Assembly (NCBI GenBank): GCA_907163375.1
Contig: CAJQUW010008708.1
Span: 1 to 64,000 of the forward strand
Reading direction: 5' to 3'
From: Prostheceraeus crozeri
Lineage: Eukaryota > Platyhelminthes > Polycladida > Euryleptidae
Length of the DNA stretch: 64,000 bases
Under the pieces are notes generated by a model. That model saw nothing but the letters and a program-made list of their open reading frames with translations, had not been told where the DNA came from and did no database searches. Shown here one piece after another: positions 53,050 through 63,906 of the stretch (position 1 is its first letter; the number at the start of each line of letters is the position of its first letter). The position numbers were made by a program, and so were the translations under genes.

Positions 53050-53670
53050 ATGGAAGAAACAAAAGTGGAAGAAACCGCAAGAATATATCCTTCGTTATCA
53101 CAATTAAAAACAAGTGAAATGGACATTGAAAAAATTAACATTGAAAAACATAAAGATAGAGTACGTTATATGAAAAATAAGGAATCTCAATTATTATTAA
53201 GATTAGAGCATTATGATAAATTAAGAAAGAGATGGTCTAAAGTTAAGAATGTAACACAAGGAATTGGCATATTCTTAACAATAAGTTTAGGTGCTTTAAC
53301 AATTATAATAACTTCGGGTGTTTTAGTAATTCCAGTAGTTGCTACTGCTTTAACAGGTACGGGTGTTTTTGCAACTTCACTTGTTACAATGTTAGATAAA
53401 TCTTTAATAACTAAGAAACGAAAATCATTAAAAACTAAACATTTACATATTAAAGAAGTTTATGATAAACTACATTATTATTTTCAAAGAGTGTGTGATG
53501 ATAATGTTATTACGCTAGATGAGACTGAAAAATTTGATCAAATAGCTAATGAAGTAAATCAAATATCATTTCAATTACAGTCAGAAAAAGTTCATGACAA
53601 GAATAAACAGGATGGTAAAACTTTTAGTAATGGTAAAATTTCTAATGAAGAAAATGATAAATTTTTTTAG
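53050..53670 (+). CDS. Unknown Polinton C protein with two hydrophobic segments
   Basis: The first ATG (MEETKVEET) is at 53050; the frame is open for 24 bases upstream without ATG. The product has about 206 residues. Residues 15-75 are charged and helical (coiled-coil-like: KNKESQLLLRLEHYDKLRKR). Two hydrophobic segments follow (GIGIFLTISLGALTIIITSG and VLVIPVVATALTGTGVFATS), then a second helical part and a hydrophilic tail. It is likely membrane-associated. No family recognised. It is followed by the coiled-coil gene at 53824 in the same direction; the frame is intact. Confidence 0.55.
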   Translation: MEETKVEETARIYPSLSQLKTSEMDIEKINIEKHKDRVRYMKNKESQLLLRLEHYDKLRKRWSKVKNVTQGIGIFLTISLGALTIIITSGVLVIPVVATALTGTGVFATSLVTMLDKSLITKKRKSLKTKHLHIKEVYDKLHYYFQRVCDDNVITLDETEKFDQIANEVNQISFQLQSEKVHDKNKQDGKTFSNGKISNEENDKFF

Positions 53671-53823
53671 AAGAACTAAAAACTCTATCAAACACAACTT
53701 TATTAAACAAAATTTAAAACGAAAAGATGTCAGACAACAAAGCAATAAAAAAATAATTTGTTCAGTAAAATGTTTTTGTTGTATTCCAATGTTACCACAA
53801 AATTCAAATATTATATTTTAAAA

Positions 53824-54639
53824 ATGGATAAAATTAGAGCTGATAATTTTAAAAGAATAAAACAATTAGAAGAGTTAATAAAAGAAAGAGATATTATGAA
53901 GGAAAATCATCTTCAACATAGAATGAAAAAAGCTGGTATTCAATCTGATATGTTTGAAAAAATGCAGCAAACCGAGCAAGTAAAAACTGATTTTGAAAAA
54001 ACTATGAAACTATTAAAAACTCTTGAAAAAGAACTTACAAATAATGATAAACAAATTAATATAACAGATCCAGAACACTAAACTATATTAGATGACTATG
54101 GATTACTAGAATTAAACATTAATAAGAAATTACCAAAATCTATGCAATTTGAACATTCTATTTCATTTATAGATGGAAAAACAATACCTAGATTTTATCT
54201 CGGACAAAAAGAAATATTTCCACAACCTTTTCGAGGTTTAATTTTTTCACCAGATAAATCTTCTTTTAGTTTAGATAGAAATTTTGTTGATCTTTTAAGA
54301 GGAGCAGATTTAAAAAATTATACTGTAGAAGATCTCATAAAATATAAAGCTATGTTAGATAGAGCTGGCGCAGTAAAATCTCTTAACCGTTATGAACAAT
54401 TACAAAATTTAATATCAACAGGAGTTAAAGTAGGAAAAGATTTTAAAACAGAAACAACTATATTTTTACCAGATGATCCACAAGAATTATTAAATAGATT
54501 AAATATTTTAATATCTGCAATAAAAGAAGGACATAATTCTAGTTTCAATGAAATTCATGCTATATTGAAAAGACTATTAGAAAAGAAGATTCTAAATGAA
54601 GAGGATTATAAAAGTATAGCTGAAATATGCGGTTTTTAA
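53824..54639 (+). pseudogene. Coiled-coil structural-type protein, one internal stop
   Basis: From the ATG at 53824 (MDKIRADNFKRI) the first 85 residues are helical and charged (QLEELIKERDIMKENH, KTMKLLKTLEKELTNN). A TAA at 54079-54081 interrupts the frame, which continues unchanged to 54639 with QPFRGLIFSPDKSSFSLD, VEDLIKYKAMLDRAGAVKSL and a C-terminal helix. About 271 residues without the stop. The position next to the minor capsid gene and the helix-then-domain layout recall the gene at 30910-31559 in Polinton B, but sequence similarity is not obvious. Confidence 0.55.
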
Positions 54640-54679
54640 TTTTTATAAAAAAACATTTATTTAAAATTTTAACTAAAAA

Positions 54680-55468
54680 ATGTGTTCAGCAGATTTAGAA
54701 AAAATTAATAATCAGTTAGAAAATCTAACAGAAATTTTGGGTTCATCAAAATTTAGTACGACGTTAAAAATTATAACAACTACTTCATCACACACTTGTA
54801 ATTTAGAACCCATTCTACATTTGGAACAAAATAAAAATTATCAAATTGCATTGACTAGTTTCTCCACATTTAACACTATTCAAAACGTTATCAAAGATGT
54901 GAATGATCAATTTAGATATTCTACTGATAAAGGTAAAACATGGAAAGTACTAACTTTTCTTCCTGGTTCTTACGAAGTTGAATCAATATCAAATGAAATT
55001 AAGAGACATTTAGGTATACCATTTAAAGATAAGAAACAATTACATTTCGCAGTTGAACCAGCAGTAAATAAATTTTCCCTTACTTTAGACGAAAATCATC
55101 AAGTTGATTTTAATCATGATAGATCATTATCAAAACTATTGGGATTTAATAAGCAAATCTATAGGCAAGGTTATCATTTAGGTGAGAAGATTCCTAAAAT
55201 AACTGAAATAAATTCAATTGTTGTACATTGTGACATTATTGAAGGAGGATATACAAATGGTAAAATGTCAAATCTAATTTTCAGTTTTCCAGCTTTTACT
55301 GTACCCATTGGTTATAGATTAAATGTAATTCCACAAACATTCATATATTTCCCTATTACAAGAAAAACTATTAACAACATTAACATTAGAATCACTGATG
55401 AGAAAGGACAAGAAATAAATTTTGGAGGTGAAGAGATTATGATAGATCTCTTGGTTATCATTGGTTAG
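54680..55468 (+). CDS. Polinton C minor capsid (penton-like) protein
   Basis: The open frame has 262 residues from the ATG at 54680. A short helical start is followed by LEPILHLEQNKNYQIALTSF and STFNTIQNV, the 'membrane of strands' typical of this minor capsid family. Next come GKTWKVLTFLPGSYEVESIS, a LSKLLGFN segment, and a C-terminus (INNINIRITDEKGQEINFGG) equivalent in position and pattern to the C-terminus of the Polinton B protein at 28028. Single jelly-roll vertex protein by family. It is uninterrupted, which makes it the best preserved Polinton C gene. The ATPase follows 50 nt later. Confidence 0.75.
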   Translation: MCSADLEKINNQLENLTEILGSSKFSTTLKIITTTSSHTCNLEPILHLEQNKNYQIALTSFSTFNTIQNVIKDVNDQFRYSTDKGKTWKVLTFLPGSYEVESISNEIKRHLGIPFKDKKQLHFAVEPAVNKFSLTLDENHQVDFNHDRSLSKLLGFNKQIYRQGYHLGEKIPKITEINSIVVHCDIIEGGYTNGKMSNLIFSFPAFTVPIGYRLNVIPQTFIYFPITRKTINNINIRITDEKGQEINFGGEEIMIDLLVIIG

Positions 55469-55516
55469 AAGTTTAATTTTCTTCTTCTTCTTTAAAATAA
55501 AAATTTCTTATTAAAA

Positions 55517-56289
55517 ATGAGTGAATTTCCCCCATTAAATAAAAAAAACTTAAATTCAATCATCATCCAAATTTATCTAACAAAGTTTTGTCAGTTATTT
55601 GTGGAAGATCAGGATGTTGAAAAACATATTTATTATTTAAAATTTTAGCGACTCCAAATTTTTTGGATTATAACAATCTTATAATTTATACAACAACAGC
55701 AGAACAACCCGTCTATCAATTTTTAAAATATGGAATTGAAAATAATCTTAAGAAAAATGCAATTGCTTCATTATTCAAAGAATATGAAAAATCTGGATAT
55801 GAAGATGAAAAAGAAACACGTTCGTGGTGTGAAGAAACAGAAAAAAATAATCAGTTGGTTGAATCTAATAAAAATAAACACATAAAGATACAATTTATAG
55901 ATGATAGTGGTAATATGCAAGATCCTAGTAAACTAGATAAAACAATGAAACATTGTGTAATTTTTGATGATTGTGTTAATGATAGAAATCAATCAGTACA
56001 GAGAAATTATTTCACAAGAGGTAGACATAACAACTGTAGTGTTTTTTATTTAACACAAAGTATGTATTCATTAGACGGAAGTGTTATTAGAAAGAATGCA
56101 AATATATTTATACTATTTGAAATAAATGCAAGAAACTTAAGTGATTTGTTAAGAGATTTATGCGTAAGAGATATAGATGAATTTAAACAATCGCGTAGCA
56201 ATGCTTTGTCAAAAGATTATGGCCTCATTACAATTAATATTGATAAAAAAATTCATGATAGAGTTATCGAACAATTGTTTACCGAGTGA
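55517..56289 (+). pseudogene. Polinton C packaging ATPase with a stop codon in Walker A
   Basis: The ATG at 55517 (MSEFPPLNKKNLN) is separated by a frame change near 55560 from the main frame. There the P-loop reads VICGRSGC, then TGA, then KT, so the last glycine position of Walker A is a stop. Downstream are LDYNNLIIYT, a KHCVIFDDCVN Walker B (near 55960), a VFYLTQSMYS sensor strand and a C-terminus ending at 56289. Otherwise the frame is open for 208 residues. It belongs to the same FtsK/HerA-type family as 31624-32287. It converges on PolB across the hairpin at 56331-56450. Confidence 0.75.
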
Positions 56290-56330
56290 TAAAAAATATA
56301 CAAATATAGTGTTATAATATTTTATTTTTT

Positions 56331-56450
56331 TTGATAATCAAAAACGATAGGCTTCCACTGGCCACGCTTGTTCTCGAAGGCAGATACAATGTTGTATCTG
56401 CCTTCGAGAACAAGCGTGGCCAGTGGAAGCCTATTGTTTTTGATTATCAA
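56331..56450. terminator. 59-bp-arm near-perfect hairpin between converging genes
   Basis: The left arm 56331-56389 and right arm 56392-56450 are complementary over 59 bp with one mismatch and a 2-nt loop. It stands 41 bp after the ATPase stop and 60 bp before the PolB stop. The arm centre (cttccactggccacgcttgt) is GC-richer than everything around it. A bidirectional terminator or 3'-end structure is inferred; a small palindromic insertion is the alternative. Confidence 0.75.
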
Positions 56451-56509
56451 ATTCTTATGGAAAGTCGCTCCAACTAAGTTATTTATTTTTTTTATCAAAT
56501 TTGTCTATC

Positions 56510-59500
56510 TTAAAAATTAGAAAATGAAAAAGGTAAAGTAGTTATTCCATCAGGTAAAATTTTTCTTTTATCATCAAATGGATCTAATGCTAATTTATGT
56601 TCCTCTTTTAAATACATTTTATGTTTCTTTGAATTAAGTCTGTAATTACATGCTGTTTTTATTTCATTATTAAATAATGTATTCTTATAATCTTGAGATG
56701 TTATTTGATTAGCCACTGATGCCTTTGAAATTCCTTTTAATGTTTTAGATGTTTTTGAATTTGTGTTAGAATTTGTGTTAGACTTTGTAATAAAACAATA
56801 ACATTTCGCTTTTAAAAATACAGCTTCTGTTATGTACGCTTCATTTCCTTCTAGTTCATCTTTTACTTTACATAAATCAGAAGGATAAATGATATCTTTT
56901 ATTTCATTAATTTCTTCATCAAGTGAAGAATTATACGGTATTGTTAATTCTAAGAAAACGCTATCAGTATCTCTAAAGTGCAATTTATAGTTTTCGCCAT
57001 AAGCAGGTGCTAAATAATCATATATAAATCTATACATAAATACTTTAGCTAATTCTAATATAGTGAATCCTATCAAATTGAACTTATCATGTTTTATAAT
57101 GTTTCGTTTTAGATGCACTGCACATAGTTCATCACTGAATCTAGTAGTTCTTTTATATGTAGGTTTCCTTGTTAAATTTTGATATCTATCTTTATCATAA
57201 ACTATTTCTATGTTCTGCCTGTTACGCACATTTTCTAAAGTCTCACCATAAAATGCGCTATTCATAAATTTAAAGAACACGTTTCCAAAATCATCTTTAT
57301 TTCTCTTAGCTATTTTACGCTTTTCAATATTGAACTCTATATAATTTTTTAACCACCTAGATTTTTTATACACTAGTTTTCGATGTATTTTAGTGAGAAT
57401 CATTCCATTTTCTAAATACCAATCTAGCATTCTTCCTTCAACAACATACTTTCCTTTATTACTTTGTGTTAACATAAGTTTTTTTGTTGGTCTGTATTTC
57501 TTAGGAATTAAAGATTTTTGATAATCTGAAAAATCTTCTATATTGGGAGTTTTGTTTTCGGGACAGAAAGGATAATATTTTGTTGCGCCTTTTATATAAT
57601 CAGGGTATACTAAATCAACTTCATATATATAACCATGATTATGATTTCCATCATATGTAGGTTCATAATCAGGAATTTTACACCATGACATTTCACCTGT
57701 TGGTAATTCTTGCATCATGCAAGAAGAATATAAGCTATTAAAATCATAATATAACAAATAGTTTTCTCTCATAAACTCATCAACTGCTGCTTGACTCTCT
57801 TCATTTGATATAAGTTCTTCTATATTTTGATTAAAAAATTTTATAAACTGATCGCTTTCTTCTGGAGATAAAGGTTTATATATGCCATAATATTCAGGAT
57901 TTACTTTTTTATTGTAACACTGTACATAACGATTACCTAAAACTGATGAAACACCACCTCTAATACCAGATTCAAAAAATAATAATTTATCATACGAACT
58001 TTCTTTATAGTATTTAAGTTTAACATTTGTATGTTTTAATCCTGCCAATTATGTTAAACCTGGTGTACTATATGTATAACATGGATCTATTCCATAATAT
58101 TCTAAACACATGTCACGAAAGTTTTCAAAAAAGATCAGTAAGGATTAATACATCTATCTGAAGATATTTCATTGTATAATCATACATTGTTCTACAATTT
58201 AACTCTCTCCAATTCTTTTCAGCTTCTGCATGGTCTTCTTTAGATAATTGTGATTGTTTTCATGTTGATTTAAATGTATTTATTGGAGGACGTTTTTGTT
58301 CTTTCATTATTTCATTTATAATATTTATATCTCCAGTTATATATTCACACGGAAATAAGCCTTTTAGAGGTTTTAAATTATATTTATTTAATATTTTACA
58401 TTGTTCAGGTTTCAAAGTTTTCCCATAACATCTAATGAATAAGGATTAAAAAATCTAAATGCATCTAAAATTCTAATACAACCTAATTGCATTGAAAAAT
58501 ATTCTTCTTCTTGTTTACATAGTACATTTATTTGTTGTTGTTGTAATTTTTCAGATGAAAATAAATCTTTCATTACTAAATGGAAATCATATTTAGAACC
58601 ATTGTAGAAATATAAAGGTACAAAGTTATATCTAAATTTACTAGCATTAAGATTACAAGAATTATGTGCTGTACCTCTATATTATCCATTTAGATGATCA
58701 TGATCTTTTACATTATAAGTTGCAAATTCTTTTCCACAGTAATAACATTTTGTTTCATAAGCGAAAATAATTTTTTCTTCATTTGTTAATGGAAGCATTG
58801 GTATATTTGTTTCAAGCAATTGTGAAAAACGACCTTGTAATTCTTCTACTTTCTTTGTAAACATTTCTGAACTATCTTCACCATAGTATTGATAATATTC
58901 TGATTTAAATAACTTAGGATAATTTGAATGAATGTACATTCCCCAACATAATGGTTTTTGTTCAAATAAATATTTTTCTTTACTTTACTTAGGTGCACTT
59001 TTTTCATATTTACCATTATCAGAATTTTGTGCTATGTTAACATTATATGCTTCGAAATCAAAATAAATAGTAAAGGGTACTTTATTCTTGTAATACCATT
59101 TATTATATACTAAATAATCATCTTTAGGAAAAGTATTTTCAACTGCTTCATTTTGTTGACAATTCTCCAAAATGTCTATTCATTTCTTCTTTAGTTCTAA
59201 AGCTCGTCACACATTGGAGACAGGGAAAATTAGCATTATCTGAAGTTTTTGTAAATATAGAAACATCTTTACACAATATAAAATGACCCTGATAATATAA
59301 TATATTCGCTTGTGCTGATTGATTTGTTTGTTTTAATTTTTCAAATTTATCTTGATATATTTCATGTGTTAAATCGACATATCTTTGTAAATCGTTTTCA
59401 GACTGTTGATAATTTTGATTTAATATTGGTAGCTGATAATTATATTCTTTATTATACTGTTCTCTATATTGTTGTTGACATTTTTTAAAACATTCATTTA

Positions 59501-60929
59501 TTTTTTGATTGGTTTCATTTTCTTCATTATTTAATTCTTTATTGTCTTCATTTAATTTTTGAATCGTTTTTAGCTTATTTAGATAGTTATGGTGATATTC
59601 TTGTAGTAACATTTTTGATTGTTGTTGATAATCTGTTTTACATTTTTGTAAAATTTTATTTAAATTTTGTAATTTTTGTTGATATTCTAAAGATAAAGAT
59701 GAATAATTGGAATCAGAAACATAATTAAAATTACGTCCTTTATAATTATTGTGATTAATCATTATTGGTGATAATGTTTTAACAATTTCAAATTTTTCAG
59801 TACAAATTTTATTTCGTTGGTAAAAAATATCATGATGCATGTAATTTCCTCTATCATTATATACTATTTCTGATTGACATTAATTTCTATTATTCAATTA
59901 AATTTTTTTTGAATCTGAGTAAAATGGAGTAATATCACCAATGGAAACATAATTCACATTTAATTCAAAACATTTACTTCTATTAAATTTTTATTCTTTT
60001 TATGAAACTTTATTAACCTATTTTATTATCATATGGAAATTCATCTAAGCCATCAGAGAGATCAAATTCCATTATATATTCTTCTATATTATAATGACTT
60101 AGTCTTTCTTTGTGATATTCTGCAGGATGTAAATATGCCATAACACTCCACAGAAAACAATAATCATCTTCATTTTTTATGTTGATTATTTGTGGTGAAC
60201 TGAAAGGTAAAGGAACATAACTACCACCAGTATTATTTTTATATTTATCAATTGCTTTTTTCTTAGATAGTATTTTAACAAATCTCCAACCAGATTCACG
60301 CAACTGGGCTTCAATTATACAATTTTCTAATTTATTTATCATCGATTCAAATATGGGTTGTATATCATTTACATTATGAATTTCTTGTAAATTTGTAAAA
60401 TGTCCTTGTATTATTTCTTCAGGAATTCCATCAGGTCCATTTTTTGTAAAAAGTACTTCAACATTCATATAACATTTTAAAAAAAATTTCTTATATTTTT
60501 TAAAAAAGTTTGTTAATACATTATATAAAGTTTCATGGGTTTCATTATGTTCAACATATTCATCAAATAAATATTTTATATCTGTTACGGGCGAAGCCCT
60601 AGAACCTTCCGTTCGTTCAGCTTGGTCAAATTTATCTATTTCGTTAAATTTATCAGTATCACTAAATAAATATCTTCCATCTGGTGTATGTTCACCTTCA
60701 CTATTAAAAACTTTTTATATTCCGAATGTGAATAATCATCAAATATTTTTTTAACTTTTATATCAGTAGGTAATGTTTCTAGATAAATTTTATAATTATT
60801 TAATTTTAATATGTTTCCTTCATCAACTCGATCTACATTTTGTAAATGCAATTTACTTTGTAAATGAGATTGATAACTTCTTTTTGTTTGCAACTTTCTT
60901 TTACATAAGACACAATAAAACTTTTCCAT
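56510..60929 (-). pseudogene. polB: Polinton C protein-primed family B DNA polymerase, multiply broken
   Basis: From the ATG at 60929 the N-terminus has a C2H2-like finger (CVLCKRKLQTKRSYQSHLQS). Then come LRESGWRFVKIL and NIKNEDDYCFLWSVMAYLHP (near 60150), a long glutamine-rich helical insertion (59300-59700), CLQCVTSF, Exo I YFDFEAYN (near 59060), the CYYCGKEF...KDHDHLNG ribbon (near 58690), Exo II YNGSKYDFHL (near 58590), motif A YYDFNSLYSS (near 57745), motif B FKFMNSAFYGETLENV (near 57240) and motif C FRDTDSVFLEL (near 56960). Frame changes or stops lie near 60700, 60000, 59840, 59160, 58980, 58680, and repeatedly in 58050-58440. The last 512 residues are open, and the polymerase motifs there are intact. 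Confidence 0.85.
60586..60625. repeat. GC-rich double palindrome inside PolB frame (copy 1)
   Basis: The plus strand reads GGGCGAAGCCC followed by TAGAACCTTCCGTTCGTTCA. A second copy of the type is at 63820-63852. Both are translated in frame as part of a gene. Confidence 0.7.
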
Positions 60930-61064
60930 TTTTTGATTTTTAAAGAAAAAAATTGTTTTTTAATTTTAGATATAAACATTCCAATATCAAGGTCTTGAGA
61001 GTTATTATACATAATTATATATTTCACGTTATTTAGTTATTTTATTTTCTTTATCATATAAAGT

Positions 61065-62291
61065 CTAATTAAAAGATAATTTAAATTTATTTTCACTAGC
61101 TATTGATTCTTCATCAACATCATAAATTACACTTTTTGGTATAGGATGCCATTCCCTGATAGGAACATCTAATTCTAAATTGTATTTGTTGTCTGATAAT
61201 AATATAATAGAGAAAAATATTGGTCTTTGATCTCTTTAGGAAAATTTAATGACACCACCATAATCTGAATCATTTTTAGTTTTTATTAAAGATGATAAAA
61301 TTTTAAATTGATTAGATGTAAATCCTAACTTAAATTTTGTAGACCCGATACATAGTTGTCTAATAGTATCTTCAACTATTCCATCATTATTATTTTCAAT
61401 TGCAAGAAAATGAAATTTAGATGAATTTTGATTATATGTAGTATTAATATCATGTTGTGATCTAAATTTTTCTTCACTTAAATTTTTATAATTACTAACA
61501 GTTTTATGATCTTTTTTACCATTTACACCTTTTTCAGATGTTTCAGAATCATCATCTATATTATCATCATCATTGTTATCATCATTATTATTATAAGATT
61601 CTTTAAAAATATTATTATCAGATTCTTTAAAATTATTATGATTATGATTATTGTCATTGTTAATTGTATAAGGTGTTGTCCACATATAATTTTTTTCTTG
61701 TTGTGCTAAACCATTTATATAAGATTTTAATAAATTAATATTTAAATTTGAATATAATCCTATATAAGTATCATCATCATATCTTTGAGGCATTTCTACC
61801 ATTTCTCTTTTATAAACAGTATCTCTATGATATACTTGACATAATAATTCTTCATTATGTTTTTTGCTGTCTATATGAATATTGTATTGGTTATGTTCAT
61901 CAACAAATAATCTAATTTTTTCTTTCGAAAAAGATTTTAATTTTTTTAGTAATTCTATAACATTGATATAATTGATAATTTTAGTTTCAATCCAATCTGT
62001 ATTACTGATTGGTAACACGGCTCTAGTGAATCCATAAACATTATTATGACCAATAATTACCATATTTTCTTTATTTAATTCTACATACGCAACATCATTA
62101 TATTTACTAACAATATCCATGAATTTAATAAGTGGATCACCTGGAAATATACAATAATTTGTTTCAATAGAAAGTAAACCTTTAGTCTGTTCTTTGAATG
62201 TTTCAGCTAGTAATTGAAACAAAAGATTAACATCTATACATGGATTATTATTATTATCAAAACATTTATTTTGAAATCCCGATGATATCAT
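61065..62291 (-). pseudogene. Unknown Polinton C gene, one internal stop
   Basis: The first ATG is at 62291 (MISSGFQNKCF); the frame before it has no ATG. About 350 residues reach a TAA at 61236; the same frame then continues to a second stop at 61065. The N-terminal 200 residues look globular (LLFQLLAETFKEQTKGLLSI; DVAYVELNKENMVIIGHNNV). A low-complexity Asn/Asp run lies at 61560-61660, and a second globular part follows (KFHFLAIENN; KFKLGFTSNQFKILSSLI). It is diverged from the fibre-like gene and lies beside the polymerase. Two similar halves joined by a linker could be a clamp-like protein, but I see no decisive motif. Confidence 0.5.
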
Positions 62292-62402
62292 CGAATAAAA
62301 AGAACAGGATGATACGGGCGAATACAATTTTTTTAAATTTGCTTTTTCAATTTTTTTTATTTTTATGTGAGAAAAAATTACTTTTTTATTGTTTAAAAAA
62401 TG

Positions 62403-63150
62403 ATGTTACCAAATGTTGGTGGAGGTGCATATATCCCGAATAATCGTGAATCAGAAATAGAAAATTATATCATGAAGACTGGAGACGTTTTATCTGGTTC
62501 ATTGCATCTTTCTATTCTTCCGCAACAAAATACACGAGTTAACGAATAAACAATATGTTGATACACAAATCAATGACTTAAAAGAAAAATATATAAACGA
62601 TGTTTTGGTTCCACTGATGAATGAATTAAAGTTGCTTAAACTTCATGACAAATCATTAAACGAAAAATTATTAAAACTTGATAAAAAGGATAGAGAGCTA
62701 GAAGCAGATATAGCAAAACTTTTTCAAAAAAAAGTTTCAGAACAATCAAAAAATTTAATATTACTTTCTATAAAGTTAAAATCTGCAGTCATTAAAAATA
62801 AACATCAGATACAACTGTTGAAAGAACAATTACAAAGCGAATTAGAAAAACTTCCTAAAAAAATTTTAAAAAATTTAAATAAGTTACAAGCTACATTCCA
62901 AAAAAGTGTTGATGAATTAAGTTCTAAAATTACTCAACAAATGAAAAAGATGAATAGAATAATAAATGAAGTAAATTCACTTAATCCAAAAGTTGATAAA
63001 ATGAAAACTCTTAAAATCAATTTAGAAAATGAATTAAAGAAAAATTTACAAGAAAACTCTAAAGGAAATAAAGAAAAATTAGATGCTGTTAAAAATCAGT
63101 TAGATGTTCTTAAAGTTCAATTGAATGCTCTTAAAACAGCGTTGAAATGA
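62403..63150 (+). pseudogene. Fibre-like trimeric coiled-coil protein, one frameshift
   Basis: From the ATG at 62403 the N-terminus reads MLPNVGGGAYIPNNRESEIE and then MKTGDVLSGSLHLSILPQQN. After a one-base frame change near 62545 it continues with TNKQYVDTQINDLKEKYIN. The G-x-(L/M)-S-G-x-L-x-L...P...V(T)NKxYVDxxI pattern is the repeat that anchors trimeric phage and viral fibres. The remaining 180 residues are an almost continuous coiled coil (KLLKLDKKDRELEADIAKLF; LLKEQLQSELEKLP). It probably forms a virion fibre or spike shaft; no receptor-binding head is seen, and the gene may be truncated at 63150. Divergent from 62291 with about 110 bp between them. Confidence 0.55.
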
Positions 63151-63421
63151 ATGGGCAGAAAATGCAATTTAATAGAAAAGAAATCAAAATGCATCACACT
63201 CTGCTTGACGCAATAGATAAAGTGCAACAGAAAATTAATAAAGTTATCTCGAAGTTGTTGTCCATTCACACACGTAAATCTTGATAGAACATTGTTCAGA
63301 GGCTTTAGCCGATCACACACGTAAATGTTAATCGGACCAAAGGTCCTCAGGTTACTACCCAATCCTAAACGTAAATCTTAACGTAAATATTTTTTCCAAA
63401 TGTCAAATTTATTCCTAAAAA
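63151..63421. other. Spacer with repeated ACGTAAAT motifs
   Basis: CACACACGTAAATCTTGAT near 63271, CACACACGTAAATGTTAATC near 63314 and AAACGTAAATCTTAACGTAAAT near 63367. Possibly remnants of a fibre head region or regulatory repeats. No open frame. Confidence 0.45.
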
Positions 63422-63906
63422 ATGCCTGTAATTTATAAACACAATCTTAAACATTTTGCTTCAAATCAAATAATTGCTCATGAACCATCTCTGAAATATG
63501 TTTACCATTATAACAATGTAGAAACAGTTCATAAAGAAGGAGCTGGCATCTTTTCTGGCATAGGAAGTATCATTAACTTAATTAAAAATAATAAAGATTT
63601 GATTACATCAGCTGCAAAAGGAGCAGCTGCTATAGGTAGTACAGCTAGTGCAATATCAAATGCTGTTAAGTCCCAAAGCGAATTAAAACAACTAGAAGCT
63701 ATTCGTAAACTTAAGAATGATTCTGAAGAACTAAAAAAATTAAAAAAGTTTCTGAGGAAACAAAAAACAAAATTGCTAACATAGCTGCAGGGTCTGATAG
63801 TAGACATGAAAAGAAATCAGGCGTAGCCATAGAACCTACGGTTCGTTCAATTGAAGAGATAAGAGGTGATGGTGTGAACAGCGGAGCTGGTTTAGCAAAA
63901 TTCTAA
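63422..63906 (+). pseudogene. pVI-like small virion protein, one frameshift
   Basis: From the ATG at 63422 the N-terminus (MPVIYKHNLKHF) is followed by EGAGIFSGIGSIINLIKNN, a glycine/isoleucine amphipathic helix, then an alanine-rich helix (LITSAAKGAAAIGSTASAIS) and a charged helix. Near 63745 the frame changes. The continuation (KNKIANIAAGSDSRHEKKSG) includes the GC-rich repeat and ends at TAA 63904-63906. G-x-G-I-F starts next to capsid genes are shared with the Polinton B protein at 27540-27985. A membrane-active or cement role is inference. Confidence 0.55.
63820..63852. repeat. GC-rich palindromic repeat in frame (copy 2)
   Basis: GGCGTAGCC followed by ATAGAACCTACGGTTCGTTC. AGAACC(T)ACGGTTC is itself a palindrome. 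The unit matches 60586-60625 in layout; here it encodes GVAIEPTVRS in the pVI-like frame. Confidence 0.7.

Noticed and set aside
53594-53821. Small basic open frame overlapping the end of 53050-53670
   Set aside because: It overlaps a better frame and has AT-driven composition; no family features. A real short gene cannot be excluded.
61506-61709. Isoleucine/phenylalanine-rich plus-strand frame
   Set aside because: Antisense of the Asn/Asp low-complexity run in the gene at 61065-62291.
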